From assembly GCA_029783825.1 (NCBI GenBank), contig JAREIK010017918.1:2030501-2094500 (forward strand): 64,000 nt of DNA, read 5' to 3'. Shown in pieces: positions 10,871 to 23,869 of this stretch. Under the pieces are notes generated by a model. That model was not told the origin of the DNA, did no database searches, and saw only the letters and a program-made list of their open reading frames with translations. Numbering within the stretch: position 1 is the first letter of the stretch; every line of letters begins with the position of its first letter. The translations under genes and the position numbers were made by a program. Origin of the DNA: Sapria himalayana. Taxonomy: Eukaryota; Streptophyta; Magnoliopsida; Malpighiales; Rafflesiaceae.

Positions 10871-12458
10871 AAATGATTAGCTATGAAAATCATATAAATC
10901 AAGCTCTTAGTAATTATTTAGACTATCCAATATCTTTTGCAATATGCAAACTATAACTAATTGTGATGCTCAACCTAGGTGGCTAGTCCATATGTATCTC
11001 TTCAAAGTTATCATGAAAAATATATTTTTCACACCTAATTAATGTATCCACCAATTATAATATACTCCAAAAAATATATGAATCCATAGTAACATCATCA
11101 TCACCACTAATAAGAAAATATCATAATGGTTCACACCAAATATATAAATAAATCTCATCACTACAACTAATAATAGACTTTTCATAAATCATTATATTAA
11201 TTCTTAAGTCTCATTAGAATTAATGACATATACTTATTCATATTTTCTATCATGACATAGCATCTTGGATGAGACAATACCTCATAAGAAAACTAGATAT
11301 GTTAGTATCATCAAGAAAAATAATGAAAGAAATAAATAAGAAACTACATAAAAGTATAACAAAACATATGAAATCTAGTACTAAATTCAAATTTAGTCCC
11401 TTCTAAAGATCAATCAAAATGTGAGGATTAGATGCATTAGATGCAAGATCATCTGACTCCTTAAAAATTTCTCTCATGGTTTAGACTCTTAGTTCTGTGT
11501 GATCAAGTTTTCTAGTTATCAGCTCAATATATATTTGTACTGGTGAAGACGCATAGACTATTGTATCATCTATGCTTAAGGCAATCTCCATATCCAAGAA
11601 ATATCACTCTCTAGATACGACATGAATTAAATTTGTTAGTAAATATTATGAATATATGAAAACAATATTATATTGAGTATTAATATGCTAAGATATAATC
11701 AACTGGGTGACTATCTCAACTAATTGATGATCTAGGAAAAACTACAATTAAAGGAGAAATAGTAATAAATTCATATGCAATATCTTGATTCACATTGTTT
11801 ATGATCATTAAAAAATAAGTTATTATCAAAAAAATAATAATAATATTCATACTTACTATGATTCAATTAGTCTCTAATAAAAAACAAGTACACGTCTCAA
11901 GATAGTATAGGCCAATATATCCCATTTTGAAGATTTATTGACAGCAAAATAAAAATATCAAAAAACTCTAAGTCAATATAAACAATAATTATCATGGATA
12001 TAAAATTTAAAAAAATATAGACTAAGAAATGACAAAATAGAGCATGTTATTAATGATATGTAGTGCAATTAAAATTACATCTCATTAGTTATTGGTGAAA
12101 AAGGCAAATGTGCACCATGTGTCATTTTCCACCATATTTTCTAAATCATTAGATTTTCTTTTATAAAATAAAACCTATAATGGTAACATTGACTGCTAAC
12201 ATTGAAAAACCCTAGAAACAACTTCTGACAAGTTGTTTCATTAAAGAAAAATAAACAATAAATGATAAAAAACTTATATATATATATATATATATATATA
12301 GTGCAACTATCACAACACACAATATTATGACCTAAAATAAAGATTTATGCTTAAAAAAAAGTTAATTAACAAGAAACATTTGATTGAAAGTAGCTCATAG
12401 AGAATACATCAACTACATATAGAGAATATGATTGCTTCAAGCTGCAAAGAAAAGTAAC
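10871..12458. other. AT-rich region, copia debris and microsatellite
   Basis: Further left-to-right continuation of the minus-strand copia ruin is likely but not resolvable. A (TA)n microsatellite lies at 12275-12300. No intact frame or exon was recognised. Confidence 0.4.
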
Positions 12459-12825
12459 CTGAATATTGTCACATTCTTCCATAAAAAAACGCAGCCTCTC
12501 ATTTATTTCGTCTCCTTGTGAACCATGTGAGAAAATGTCCCTTCCAATTCCATAATTATTGATATCCTGACTGCCCATCCAAATTCCATTTAATTCATGT
12601 AAACTACGTTGATGATAGTTAACTTTTGAAAAATCTGTCCAAAACTGGACACTCCTTTCTAAACAATTAATTACATCTTCATCACAAATTGTTCTCTCTG
12701 TATTACTATTCTCATTGCAAAATTCACTTGACAAAGTTGGTTTCAAATAATTTTCCTCAGGAAAACTTTGTAAAAACAAATTCCTCTTGTGTTGTTCCGA
12801 GACCAATGTAGAAACTTTTCCAGTC
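12459..12825 (-). pseudogene. Exon-like block resembling Misato/DML1 (tubulin-like) homologue
   Basis: An open minus-strand stretch of about 122 codons is bounded by a good splice acceptor (TTGTAG before 12825) and donor (CAG then GTTACT after 12459). Its protein includes HKRNLFLQSFPEEN, an acidic linker, VQFWTDFSKVNYH, LNGIWM, NNYGIGRDIFSHGSQGDEI and RLRFFMEECDNIQ. From family knowledge this is the segment of plant Misato homologues just before the tubulin/FtsZ-like part; these proteins act in mitochondrial distribution and cell division. No neighbouring exon (upstream at higher coordinates or downstream at lower ones) was recognised in the window, so it may be one exon of a long-intron gene or a captured or relict exon. 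The open frame continues past the donor to 12366, which is intronic if splicing is used. Typed as pseudogene because only one exon is visible. Confidence 0.6.
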
Positions 12826-13562
12826 CTACAAGAATATTCAGCATAAAACAAGTTAATAAATGACAGTTAATGATCAATGACAACTATGAATGACTAACAG
12901 CTGACTTAAACATGATCATATCAATCGAAGCTTTGGTTTTTCAGAGATAGTTTTCATTAGACACATGGCACCCAATGTATTTTTTAGTAATGATCAAATG
13001 AGAAGAAAACTCTTTGGGCGGAAAAAAATATTTATCCTGACAGCATGCAACAGTTGTTTGATATATGATTTCCTTTATTTTGTATCTTTGACTTGTATAT
13101 TAAAGTAGTATATAGATAAATTTTGTTTTCTTCATATTCTCACATCCACAACACATGAACCAAATTTAACTGAACACATGAAAAATGGTTTTCCACCAAA
13201 CCACATAACTTTTATTTATACCTAAAAAAATTATTCCCCATTTATCTGAACTGAAACCCAACAACCTAAATTGGTTCAACTTTTTTTTTATTAAATGTGG
13301 TTGCACCCTTTGTGAGAAACACAGCCTGGTTTTCTGCCTGAAGACAGAAAAAATGGTCTAGCATTGGTGGATTAATTTTCAGGAAGTATTTTCAATGTGC
13401 CAACAGTCTAGTAACCATTGGCACTTGAATATTATGGCAACAATCAAGTGACGTTGCGATTGGCCAACTCCATTCAAAAGTAGGTATTATTTTTAAGTGG
13501 TTTTAAAAATCTTTCTATTTCTATCTTGTTTGGGAACACCCAAATTATAGCGTCCCCAAACC
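12826..13562. other. Intergenic or intronic sequence
   Basis: Less AT-rich than its surroundings, with no long frame. It could be intron upstream of the Misato-like exon. No transposon end was seen until the AT repeat at 13562. Confidence 0.4.
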
Positions 13563-13705
13563 ATATATATATATATATATGGCCATGTTATATTGAATTA
13601 AAAAAATCTTTTTATCAATTCTTTATTATTATTTTTTTACTGTTTCCACACTCTTCTCCTCCCTCTCTCTTCTATGCAGTTTGAAACCCTAAACAGAAGG
13701 TAATC
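13563..13705 (+). repeat. copia-2 5' LTR (short)
   Basis: About 140 bp, starting in an (AT)n tract and ending before the primer binding site. About 80% alike by eye with 21413-21550. The exact left edge is uncertain; the preceding TTTGGGAACACCC may also belong to it. Confidence 0.6.
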
Positions 13706-13718
13706 TGGTATCAAAAGC
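13706..13718 (+). other. Primer binding site of copia-2
   Basis: TGGTATCAAAAGC differs by one base from the common TGGTATCAGAGC-type site complementary to the 3' end of plant initiator tRNA-Met. Confidence 0.7.
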
Positions 13719-14047
13719 TGGTTTCAAGTGAAGGAGCACAGGTGACGTGGTGCAAGGGTGAAGCTTCATCTCCTAGAACCACTGCAACCATAATTGCCAT
13801 AATTTTTGAAGGCAGCGGCAGTGCCACCGCACTCTATCAATAAAGCATCCATGTACAAAGTGTTTTAAGTTTATTTTTACACATTGAAGCCGTCAGAAGC
13901 CCGACGATGTAGTTTTGGGTAAACAAAAGTGCTGTTTCTTGGTGATGTTGTGGCCAACATGGCAGCCAATGCGGCAGCAGCACAGAGACGACGACACAAA
14001 ATCATCATCGACGTTATCCTTCAATTCCTAATTTTTTTGTAAAACAA

Positions 14048-14370
14048 TAAAAACTCCCTTTGTGCCATTTTGTGTAGGGCATCCCCCTTATACCCTGTTG
14101 GTAGGGTAGCCCTTTGGTATCGTTTTGTGTAGGGAAGCTTGATTGAAGGGCAACCCAAATGTAGGGAAACCCCTTGGCATTTTATGTAGCAGGGCTTCCA
14201 GGTTGAAGCGCAACCCAGGTGTATGGAAACCCCTTGGTATTTTATATAGTAGGGCAGCCTGGCAGAAGAGCAACCCAAATGTAGGACAACCCCTTGGTAT
14301 TTTATATAGTAGGGCAGCATGGTCAAAGAGCAACTCACATTGTGTAGCACTGCCCCTTAGTATCTTTTGT
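14048..14370. repeat. 60-bp minisatellite, about 5 copies
   Basis: The phrase CCCCTTGGTATTTTATATAG recurs with a 60-bp period (anchors at 14111, 14171, 14231, 14291 and, degenerate, 14354). Since 60 is a multiple of 3 and the unit has no stop in several frames, both strands show open frames with 20-residue repeats (for example LPYYIKYQGV on minus and PLGILYSRA on plus). It lies in the leader of copia-2, so coding function is unlikely but not excluded. Confidence 0.88.
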
Positions 14371-15737
14371 GTAGTGAAACTCATAATTTTAATTAATTTT
14401 GTATTTAGGTTGTTTTACTTTTGTGTAAAAGTATAAATTATGATGATTCAAAGATGAATAAAATTATTATAAGATCATTGAGATAATACAGTAGAAATTA
14501 AGTATTAAATATTTTTTTTTCTTTGGACTACAACAGTGGGAGTCTGATTTGTAGCCTAATGATACAAAGATCACTTATTAGATAACTCACATCAAACTAA
14601 GGCTAACTAATGAATGCATATTGATGCAAAACTATTAGTGCACATATGATAATTAATTGATTCTAATATATCAAGTGTATTGGACAATTATAATACTTGA
14701 AAGAGGATTTAAAAGATGATTATATCAATGTATTCTTCAGGAATATTTCATTTATATTATATCATCACTCAGTTGTGAATGTGTAAATTGATTAACCAAG
14801 ACAAGATGACTCACTACATAACTTAGATAATTTTGTTGAAGAGAATTATTAGTATGATACCATTATTAACAAATCAAATAATATTAATGAGACTTTGTGA
14901 GCATGTGTGTATTATTCTTTACATGCATTCTTAGAAGAACGATATACTAATTTTCAGACACAAATTCTTAGGGAGAACTGAGAAGACAATTCTATCTCTT
15001 ACAAAGATTTAATAGAGAATAACTCGGATATCCACACATATACCTACATCAAATAGAATTAATATGATTAATTACAATATTATGATATTTTGTCACACTT
15101 TAGTGATGAGAGAGTTAAAAAAACCTAACAAAGATAAATTAAGAGGCAAGAATACAATAGCAATTTATTCTTTTTATGGAAGATCAAATCTTATTTATGG
15201 AAAAAGTTGGACATTACATCCCAAGTTACTATTAATTTTTAAGAATCAAATAGTATACAACATTTCACTAGACCTACTCAAATTTGAGGTTCCTAAGACT
15301 AACCACTAGAGATGTGATGTCTCAAAAGTAAACGGCTTTGATAGTTACATGTGCCATCAAGAATTTCTTTATTGAGTATTCTAATACTCATAAAAGATAT
15401 TAGCATTATTTATCAACATTTATAAGAGTTATTATAAGAAATGATATCACGTTCTTTGAGAATAAATCTTTTTTTACGGACTTGATTTAAGAGAACATAC
15501 CTTCAAATACTATAATAATAGGCATATTTTCATGCCTAGTGGTTATTGCCCATGTGGAAGTAACAATTGACCATGTTCATATGGGTATACCTAATATTAC
15601 TAACATGATAGATTTTGATGAGGGTAATAACATCTCTCCTCTCCTAAAGCATTATGCATAAGAGAAGAGTCTAGTGTGAATATCTTATTAGACATAAGGT
15701 GTGAATCTTCCAAGGAGAAAGAGATGAAAGTTGTAAG
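14371..15737 (+). pseudogene. copia-2 gag/protease/integrase debris
   Basis: A heavily decayed plus-strand coding region. The 81-codon frame 15064-15309 has no recognised domain. About 15430-15500 reads NDITFFENKSFFTDL, like the segment after the copia integrase core. Remaining sequence is full of stops. Confidence 0.45.
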
Positions 15738-16079
15738 CATAGTTATTTAAGGCGCAAAGAACAACAAGCCCGAAAAGCCTTTTGAGGCCTTGAGACACAA
15801 AGCACACTTGAGACACATGCTTTTTTATTTGAGACGCACTCAATGTCTCAATCTAATACAAAAAAATATATATCTTATTAAATAGTCTATAATTTTCATC
15901 TAATAATAAAATATAATAAAGTAAAAAATATCAAACATAAAAATTAAATATTAATAATTCTCTTATTATCCAAACATTATTAAATTCTTATCTTCACAAA
16001 AAATGTAAAGTTTTAAAATAAAATAAATACTCAAGTATCTACATTTAAATCTAAAATATGAGTATGTTTAAAGTTAAAT

Positions 16080-18910
16080 GGTATTTACTTTGGTTTTGGT
16101 GTTGGAGTTAGTATTTTGCTTGGTTTAGCTCATGTATAAACTCTAAGCTCCTCAACTCCACTAGCACTTGCAACATCACTCAATATTAAATCATCACCTT
16201 CAAACATCAAATCATCTTATGCAGCACTTTCAACTTTCATTCATCACATCAACCATTCATTGCTATCAACTATATCTTTCAATTTAATAGGATCGATGGT
16301 ATAATTCTTAGTGTATATTTTCATCAATGTTCGATTGTACATAATATACACCAAATTATTTAAGCATTAATGGTCTGACTTATTTCTCCTCTTACTATAA
16401 GTCTAAAAAAATAAATAGCTTTCATTATTATATCTCAATATTTTAGTTTTAAAGAATCTAAGTTACTTTAAAAGATATTGTAAAGAGTCTAAAAACACAA
16501 ATCAAATTACATGTAATTACTTTAGTAACTTTCATTCTTGAAAATACTAAATTCCTTTCACAACCCGATACACGACATATTAGGTTGAGAATCCTCAATA
16601 TAAATTTTTGTCAACCTCTAGTACTTGATCCAAACATATCCCACCATTCAGCTATAATGAATATAAATAAATTATTAGTGAAATATTGACCTAGTTTAAC
16701 CAAACATATATAATAATTTAGGTGTAAAAAAGTCAGGTGGTCGGGACTTAAACTGGTTCAGTCGTGCCGGCCCAGCATGATTTGTGCCTCATGCCGGGTC
16801 AGGCCCGGCCCATGTACCTAGCCCGACAGCATTGTAAATCAGCCCAAGGACCCGGCCGGATTTTTTTTTAAATCTAGCTTGACAAACTGTGGTACAAACT
16901 GGCCCGACCCGGCAAGTCCAAGCACGACCTAACACGACCCAAGTATGAGCCGGGTAGGCAGGTCATGTCAAACCGGCACTTCCCAAGCCATGCAATGCAT
17001 GGCACGGTACGGTTACTATACCAGGCAATACTGGGCATAACACTGTGGCCCAATTGAGTCACCAAAAAATAGGCTGGACCGGCCCAGTCCGGTCCATTTG
17101 ACACCACTATAATAATTTAAATGCACTATTTAACAAAACTAAATGACTAACCTGAAGATTGTCTTCATCATTCTAATGGCAAACTCATTACCAAAAATAT
17201 TTCTAGCATACATGTACAATTCTAGTTGTAATATAATTGCATCGTGTTCTCTCTATTTTTCATCAATCTCAACATGCAACTACTTACATTTTCAAAGATT
17301 TTTGATTCTGGATCATAATCCTTTGTATAATAATAGAATTATAAATTCAAAAAATATCCAGCTAAACATTGAAGCCGATGAAACTGAACCTCTCACCTCA
17401 TATCAATAATTTTCATGATTTTCATTCCCATTAATATTTTTGTTAATAATCTCCTTTGCCTTTTTCATGACTGCATAAATGTAGCTCATAAAAGACCACT
17501 TTTCCCCATCCACCAAATGGAATACACATACAAGAGGGCTCGACATCTTAAAATAAAATATTATAATATTCTAAAAAGAAGAAATAAAAATTAAATTGGC
17601 TATATTTTTTTCCTTTTGATCATTTGTCCATTTACTTTCTGTCCAATCTAAACTAATAAACATCTTTTACTCAATAACTGAGTCTTAGCAAGCCTTAACA
17701 ACTTCTTTTGCTAATTAAATCACTTTATCATGTTGAGCAAACCCGTTCTGTATAGATGCAGCCACTTATGAATATAACCCTCTCTATTGTCTTCTTGATA
17801 TGTAGTAATTTTCAAATATCTTCTAGTATCAAGTCAAGAGAATGTGCATCACATAGTGTCCAATACAAATATAGTCTTTTCTTTTCCAATAGCCTCCCTA
17901 CATAATTTAAACACATTATAATAAGATAATACATATAATCACAAACATAATTAAGTAAATAAAAATTTCAAATTAAATTATAAATATTTGTCACCACATA
18001 ATTTGAAGCATTATCTGTTATAACTTGAATAACATTGGCTTTGCCAACTTCATCCACCCAACTGTCAAGTAATTCAAATAATTTCTCTCTCGTCTTAATC
18101 ATTGAAACATCAATAGATTTCATAAACATAATTCTTCTTGAAGAATTCACCAAAAAAATCACCAATGATATTTTCTTTCTATCAGTTCATCCATCTAACA
18201 TAATTGAATATTCATTTTTCTTTTATTCTATGAAATAGTTCTTCATTGAATCATTTATAAGAGTCAATTCTTTCTTAAGGATAGTAAGCCTTACATCATG
18301 AAAACTGTCCCTTGTAGCCCACATCATATTGCCAAATTACCTCAAGCATTAGTTGGAAACTAACATGGTTCACCACGTTAAATAAAATTGTGGCATCATA
18401 CATCCATCTACAGAATTGTATACCAGCTCTCTCCTTGATCACTTTTTTGTATGCATTATTGATAATTGTGAGTATTTTTTTTTATTTTGAACAACTATTT
18501 CTAGATTAGGAGTGAAAAAATGATTCATAGGACTATTTTGTCTTATTCACTTTATGCAACTACCACTACCAATACCACTAACACTACTTCCACCTTTAGT
18601 GCTACCATCACTAGAAACATCTTTTTTTCCCATTTTGCTTGTAACCTCCAGGTCCTCATCATATTCATCTTAGAACCCAAACATAGCATCATTTAATTAC
18701 GACTCTCAATACTTATTTGATTTTTTTTTTAGTTTTTTTGGCTTGCATATAATCTTCTATTTCTTTCCTAGCATGTTTGATATATCTTGTATACTTTTTA
18801 AAATTTCTAAATCCTCCAACTAAGTGTTGCTTTTGTCTATAAAGTCCTAATTTAATTACTTTATTATAAAAAATACAAATCAGCATACTTATATCTTTCT
18901 CATTCAATAA
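16080..18910 (-). pseudogene. hAT transposase pseudogene (BED zinc finger, DUF659, hAT dimerisation)
   Basis: Read 5'-3' on the minus strand. At about 18907-18760 is a BED-like finger with KVIKLGLYRQKQHLVGGF and later KHARKEIEDY; the second cysteine has become tyrosine. At about 18460-17970 is the DUF659 region with GIQFCRWMYDA-type, NSSRRIMFMKSIDVSMI and VIQVITDNASNYV segments; the D of TDNASN is the RNase H-like catalytic neighbourhood. At about 17880-17760 is YWTLCDAHSLDLILEDI followed by HIKKTIERV. At about 16640-16530 is the C-terminal dimerisation segment AEWWDMFGSS and VSGCERN. Many stops and frameshifts, plus insertion of E between the central and C-terminal parts, inactivate it. It belongs to a different hAT lineage from the transposases of A, B and D. 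Confidence 0.82.
16719..17109. mobile_element. Miniature hAT element E nested in F
   Basis: A 391-bp GC-rich island inside the AT-rich transposase relic of F, with a perfect 8-bp duplication TAATAATT at 16711-16718 and 17110-17117. Ends are TAGGTGTAAAA on the left and TTTGACACCACTA on the right, a worn version of the TAGAGGTGTCAAA terminus of elements A-D. It has no transposase; the 77-codon frame across it is incidental. Confidence 0.85.
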
Positions 18911-19900
18911 ATGATTATATTTTCATTCCGAATCTTTTCTTTCACTCGCGATCTCTACTTCAACTTTAATCTTTTTGTCTATTTTTGTGTATCTTTAGTT
19001 TTATAACAAATCAACAATAAAATAATAATTATATTAAAAAAATAAAAAATATACATAATATATTTTATATTATCGATCAATAAATCATAAACATACTCAA
19101 TGTTTGCTAAACAATTAAAATTATCTAAAATTTTTTTTAATTGTTTTATAATTTTTTTTAAAATTTTAGATTTTTTCCTATTTTTTACATTAGGTTTCTA
19201 AATTTTCAATACTTTTTTTCAAAGTTTTTAGAAAATGTTTCCTCTATTTTAAAAAATTTTTTGAAAATTTCTCTACCTTTTAAAAAAATATTTTCACAAT
19301 AAAAAAAGAAAAAGAATAATTTTTAATAATTTTCATATTGTTTTCGATTTTTCACATTGGGTTTCTAAAATTTTCATATATTTCTCAAAATTTTAAAAAA
19401 AAAATTTCTTTATTTTAAATAATTTTTTAAAAATATTTCTCTACCTTTTAAAAAAATTTTACAAAAAAAAAATATGAAAAACAATAAAAAATACCTCTTT
19501 GAGTCTTGTTCTTATTTCCTCTTCAATCCAACTTGAAAAGTATTTTTGATAAATTTTTTTGAGGATTATAAGGTATAATCAAAGAAAGAGGTGAGTTTTT
19601 ATAGTGTTAAATTAGAGACATGCAAAAAGACACCATTTTGGAGGTGTCTTTTTAAAAAGAAATCTAACGCTCCAAAATGATAATATTTTGGGGTATTCCG
19701 ATTTAAAAAAATAATCAAAATACCAAAACACCATCATTTTGGGTGTGTTTTGTTTTTTTAAAAAAATAAAAACCAACCCAAAATAATATCATTTTAGGTT
19801 AGGTCTCATCAAAAAATAAAAACTAACCCAAAACATAAAAATCAACCCAAAACCAACCCAAAAAAATAACCAAATTTTGGTACTCTTCCTCTCCCGAAAG
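18911..19900. other. AT-rich 5' non-coding part of element F
   Basis: Contains A/T runs and several imperfect copies of an AAAATGATATTTTGGG-like phrase (19620-19800), near the probable transposase promoter. No frame is convincing. Confidence 0.4.
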
Positions 19901-20139
19901 CCGACAGATGCGCTCTTCCTCTCCTGACATTGCATCACTGACTTTCATCAAAATTTTCGGCACTGCAACGTCAACCAATTTCAGCACTACAATATCGACC
20001 AATTTCGATGCTGCAACGTTGACCAATTTTGGCACCCATACTCATGTGCCTCGCCTGAAACAAAGAGTTTTCACAAAGAGTGATGGCGTCTGAGCATTAG
20101 GTGCACCTCAAGCATGCCTTTCATAACTATAGTTATAAA

Positions 20140-21412
20140 ACTTGAAAATCTCAATCTAAATGAATATATATACTCAATGAATACATCCACAATACATTTT
20201 CAATAAATCTTCTATCATATTGATTGATCAATTATGAAGCAACGGCTTAAATCCTTTGATTGCATCATAAAAAAACTAATAATGTATTCCTACTCAATAT
20301 CTTTTATCTCGAGTATTATCTTATTCTTGTTTAATATTATATATTCAAGCTTTTATCCTCAATTACTAGTAGCATAATTTTTGATGCACTTTCAGAAGTA
20401 CTCAATCATCCAAGATAGCAACGTGCTATGTTGAAAGAATTAAATATAATCATATCTAACCATACATAAACTCTCATCCCAAAACTAATATGTATGCCTG
20501 TAGTGGGATGTAGATGAGCATATACGATAAAGATGGGACCAAAAAGGAAGCACAACTTTGAAATATCAAATTAAAATATAATATTTGTTGTATATATTAA
20601 TATTTTGATAATAAAAAAATGATCAGTAGAATACATCTCAAGTAAAATCATTTCTCAAACTGAATTTTAGATGAAGAATTTGAAATATCAAATATTCTAG
20701 AAGCATGTCTTTCCTTTCTTTGAAGAAAAATGCTATAGATATTTTATTTGACTTGGATATATCTATTTTTACACTTAATGACTTATCACTTGATCTAGGT
20801 ATGAATTCATCTATAGATATTAGTTCGTTGATTGATTCTACTAGATATATAATGATCATATAAATTAAATTATCTAATAGTAATTAAATCAAATATTATA
20901 TTTATTATTAGTATGTGAAAAAAAAAACTTCAAGATTCTCAAGTATATAAAAAAATCTCTAAGCTATGGAATTATGTTTAAAAATCATGGGAATATTCAG
21001 ATAGAGTCATATTCAAATTATAGTTGAACTTAGATAATAACAAAAAAAATCTAACAAATATTTTTGTTTTTTTACAGATAACATTGCCTACTTTAAGATC
21101 AAAAGACAAAACACAAAGATACAATATCAATTGTCTTCAATGGACTAGTTACTTTTTAAGGAGCTTTGCATATCAATTCAATAATCAAATATACTTCACT
21201 ATGACATTCAGGTAGTCTCAACACATTATGACCAACCTAATATTCCACTAGTTGACAATGCATATTTAGATTAATTATCACTTTATTTGGAAGAATTTTT
21301 AGGACATTATGAGTGTTATAGCCTACATATCTACTAGCAATCAAACTACAAATATTTTCAAGAAGATTCTCAGTGAATCACAAATTATTTTTCTATCATC
21401 TAAGTTGGGACT
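20140..21412 (+). pseudogene. copia-2 RT/RNase H debris
   Basis: About 20640-20700 reads QTEF, stop, MKNLKYQIF on the plus strand, like the RT thumb start (EFEMKDLG-type). About 21320-21410 reads AYISTSNQTTNIFKKI to SKLGL, a clear copia RNase H C-terminus in one frame. Between them only short interrupted frames remain. Confidence 0.6.
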
Positions 21413-21550
21413 TACATATATATATAGTCATGTTATATTGAATTAAAAAAAATGATCATTTCTTTATTATTATTATTATTTCTTGTTTCTACACTCGGCT
21501 CCTCACTCTCTCCATTGTGCCATTCGAAACCCTAAATAGAAAGTAACAAT
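21413..21550 (+). repeat. copia-2 3' LTR (short)
   Basis: Direct repeat of 13563-13705, beginning just after the RNase H tail. Confidence 0.6.
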
Positions 21551-22480
21551 TTTAAATAATTAGGCAACAATTCATACTCAAGCACAGTTAAAAATGTTAA
21601 AAAAATAAAATTCAAAACATAAAACAAAAATATGTAAAAAATAGCAAAAATAAATCAATAAATAAATTTTTTTACAATTCAACATTTTCTATGAAATATG
21701 TTGTAGTTTATAAATTTGTAATGTATTTTTTTATATTTTATTTTATTATTATGTAAGTATTCAACATGTGAATTGTCCAATCTATTTGTTCATATGTAAA
21801 AATATCATGTGTATGATTCATCATTTTTTAACTTGTTTTACTTAGTATCATATCCAAAACCATATGCGAGTACAAAACCCTAGGATATGTATAAGATATG
21901 TGCATTTTTTATTTTACTAGCACAATATGCATGGCATTGTATGCACAAAGCACACATGTGTACGTATTTAAGATTAGAGATGAAACACACAACTATTGTA
22001 TCATATCGTGTTCCACCATCGCAAACTCGCTATCAGTGAGTGTGATGAGCATTGACGCCAATTGCATCCACGGATAGTGTTGAGCATGTATTTTTTGGTT
22101 GTGCAATGTGTATTTTTTGGTTGAACAATGTGTGGTGGCTTGTTTTTTAACTGTACGGTGTATTTTGATTGTTTTGATTGTGCAAGTGTTCATGTAGCAA
22201 CTCGCATGCACCCTATATTCGCTACACAGCTCCTTAATCTAATCAAGATTAATGTTATAGAGAGAGTGAGATAAACTTTTGGGTATGATATAATTATATT
22301 CATTTACCCATCAAGTTTTTAGCATTCCATTACCATATTTTGAGTGAGTGAGTTTCCAATCAGATCATAATTACACTACGAAGCAGTTCAATTTATAAGA
22401 AAAGAATTATTTCATTGTCCACTTGCTAGGAGTCGAGGTGGTACTAATCATAATAGAGGCAAAGACATGAGAACTTCATT
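21551..22480. other. AT-rich spacer, no gene seen
   Basis: Short frames only. Around 22080-22160 an imperfect phrase GTATTTTTTGGTTGT is repeated two or three times. Confidence 0.45.
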
Positions 22481-23869
22481 TTAGAATATATACTATAAAA
22501 GAATGGATCATGCCAAGGATAAATATTAAAAATTATATTCAAGAGAAAATACCAAGAGCACTACAAACTATTGATAAAAATTGTTAACTATTAGATCAAT
22601 CCAGGAGTCCTTATAAAGTCCTCCCACCATAATCCCTGTTGAATAGGGACATTATAGATTTATCTCCAGCAAGACAGCATCAAATCCTTCTCGACTCTCA
22701 TATACTAGTTTTTTATGACTTGTTCCTTCATGTATCATTCTTATATTGTTGACATAGTATATAAAACTGAAATTATAACTTTTAATTTTTAACCATAAAA
22801 TAATAAATACAATATGTAATCATCTCACTATGAATATAAAAATAGCATAGATATCTATCTTGTATAAATAAAGGACAAAAATGATTGAACCGGCCTACAG
22901 GTTGGATGCTCTCGCCAAAAGCATAAACTAAAAAGAAAAAATAAAAACACATAGTGATAAATTGCAACAAACCCTCCCCTATCAAATTAATGCATAAAGA
23001 AGCAGAACACCAAGCTTGGGAAAGAGAATGACAAGTTGGAGCCTATTCAAACTCTTTGTGAATGCCTGTTGGATAATTCATTATCTGAATATATATGGTA
23101 GTAACAGTATTATCATAGATTTTCTCCGTAAGAAATAAATAATTCATATTTATACATTTCATCTACTCATGAAACACTATATTTAAAATTATGTCTCAAA
23201 GTTTGACTATTATATATAATAAAGAGTAATATGGACACATTGAATATCTAATTTTGCAGAATATGTCATGCATACATAGTATCTAACAAATCAATGTCAT
23301 TATTGTTTTGAACTCTACTTTTGCATTATATCTCGAGATAATTTTATCTCTTACTTATTCAGAAGACAAGATTATATCCAAGAAAAATATAAAATCATGT
23401 TTTATGCCCTCTCTCAATGCATGTTGTTGCCCAACTCCAATCTTAATATTCAATCAACTATAAATGCCCAATTCCAATTTGAAAGAGAACCCAAATATCA
23501 AATTCTTCTTCACAAACCTCAATATTTAAAGAGTTACGTGAAAATAAATATGCTGAGCAAAATCATAAAAAAAAATAAATTATACTGACTGTGCGTATTA
23601 TATATAATCTGATCATAATCAAATAATTAATCTTTTATATAATTCTATTATGTGTAATATAATTAATAAGATATATCACATCAAAAATGAAGTTATTACT
23701 TGAATTAATAGAAATCTCTATTAAAAGACAATCCAAAAAAATAATCTCTATAAGAATAGAATATACACATTGCCTCTAAAAACATATCGCTCATAGAATA
23801 AGTGACTTCTATACCAAAAAAATATTTGATTCTTTCAAAGTCTTCATATGAAATAATACATGAAGGTAC

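Larger units (their letters stand above)
15738..20131 (-). mobile_element. hAT transposon F (BED/DUF659 type), decayed autonomous copy
   Basis: The left end CATAGTTATTTAAGGCGC and the right end (AAGCATGCCTTTCATAACTATA) are inverted copies of one another in their outer 9 bp and share the GGCGCA/TGCACC subterminal words. Flanking octamers GTTGTAAG (15730-15737) and GTTATAAA (20132-20139) agree at 6 of 8 positions, a worn target duplication. The interior encodes a minus-strand hAT transposase with BED, DUF659 and dimerisation regions. Length 4,394 bp, including the 391-bp element E. Confidence 0.8.
13563..21550 (+). mobile_element. copia-type LTR retrotransposon (copia-2) split by hAT element F
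   Basis: Short direct repeats at about 13563-13705 and 21413-21550 share ATATATATAT, CATGTTATATTGAATTAAAA, CTTTATTATTATT, a CTC-rich stretch and GAAACCCTAAA. TGGTATCAAAAGC at 13706 immediately follows the left repeat and resembles the initiator-Met primer binding site. Plus-strand copia motifs include an integrase-tail segment DITFFENKSFF (about 15445-15480). At about 21320-21410 the RNase H tail reads AYISTSNQTTNIFKKI and ends SKLGL directly before the right repeat. The body is interrupted by F at 15738-20131; without it the element is about 3.6 kb, so internal deletions are likely. All coding parts are broken. Confidence 0.7.

Noticed and set aside
15064..15309. 81-codon frame as an independent gene
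   Set aside because: It lies in the copia-2 coding debris and shows no recognisable domain.
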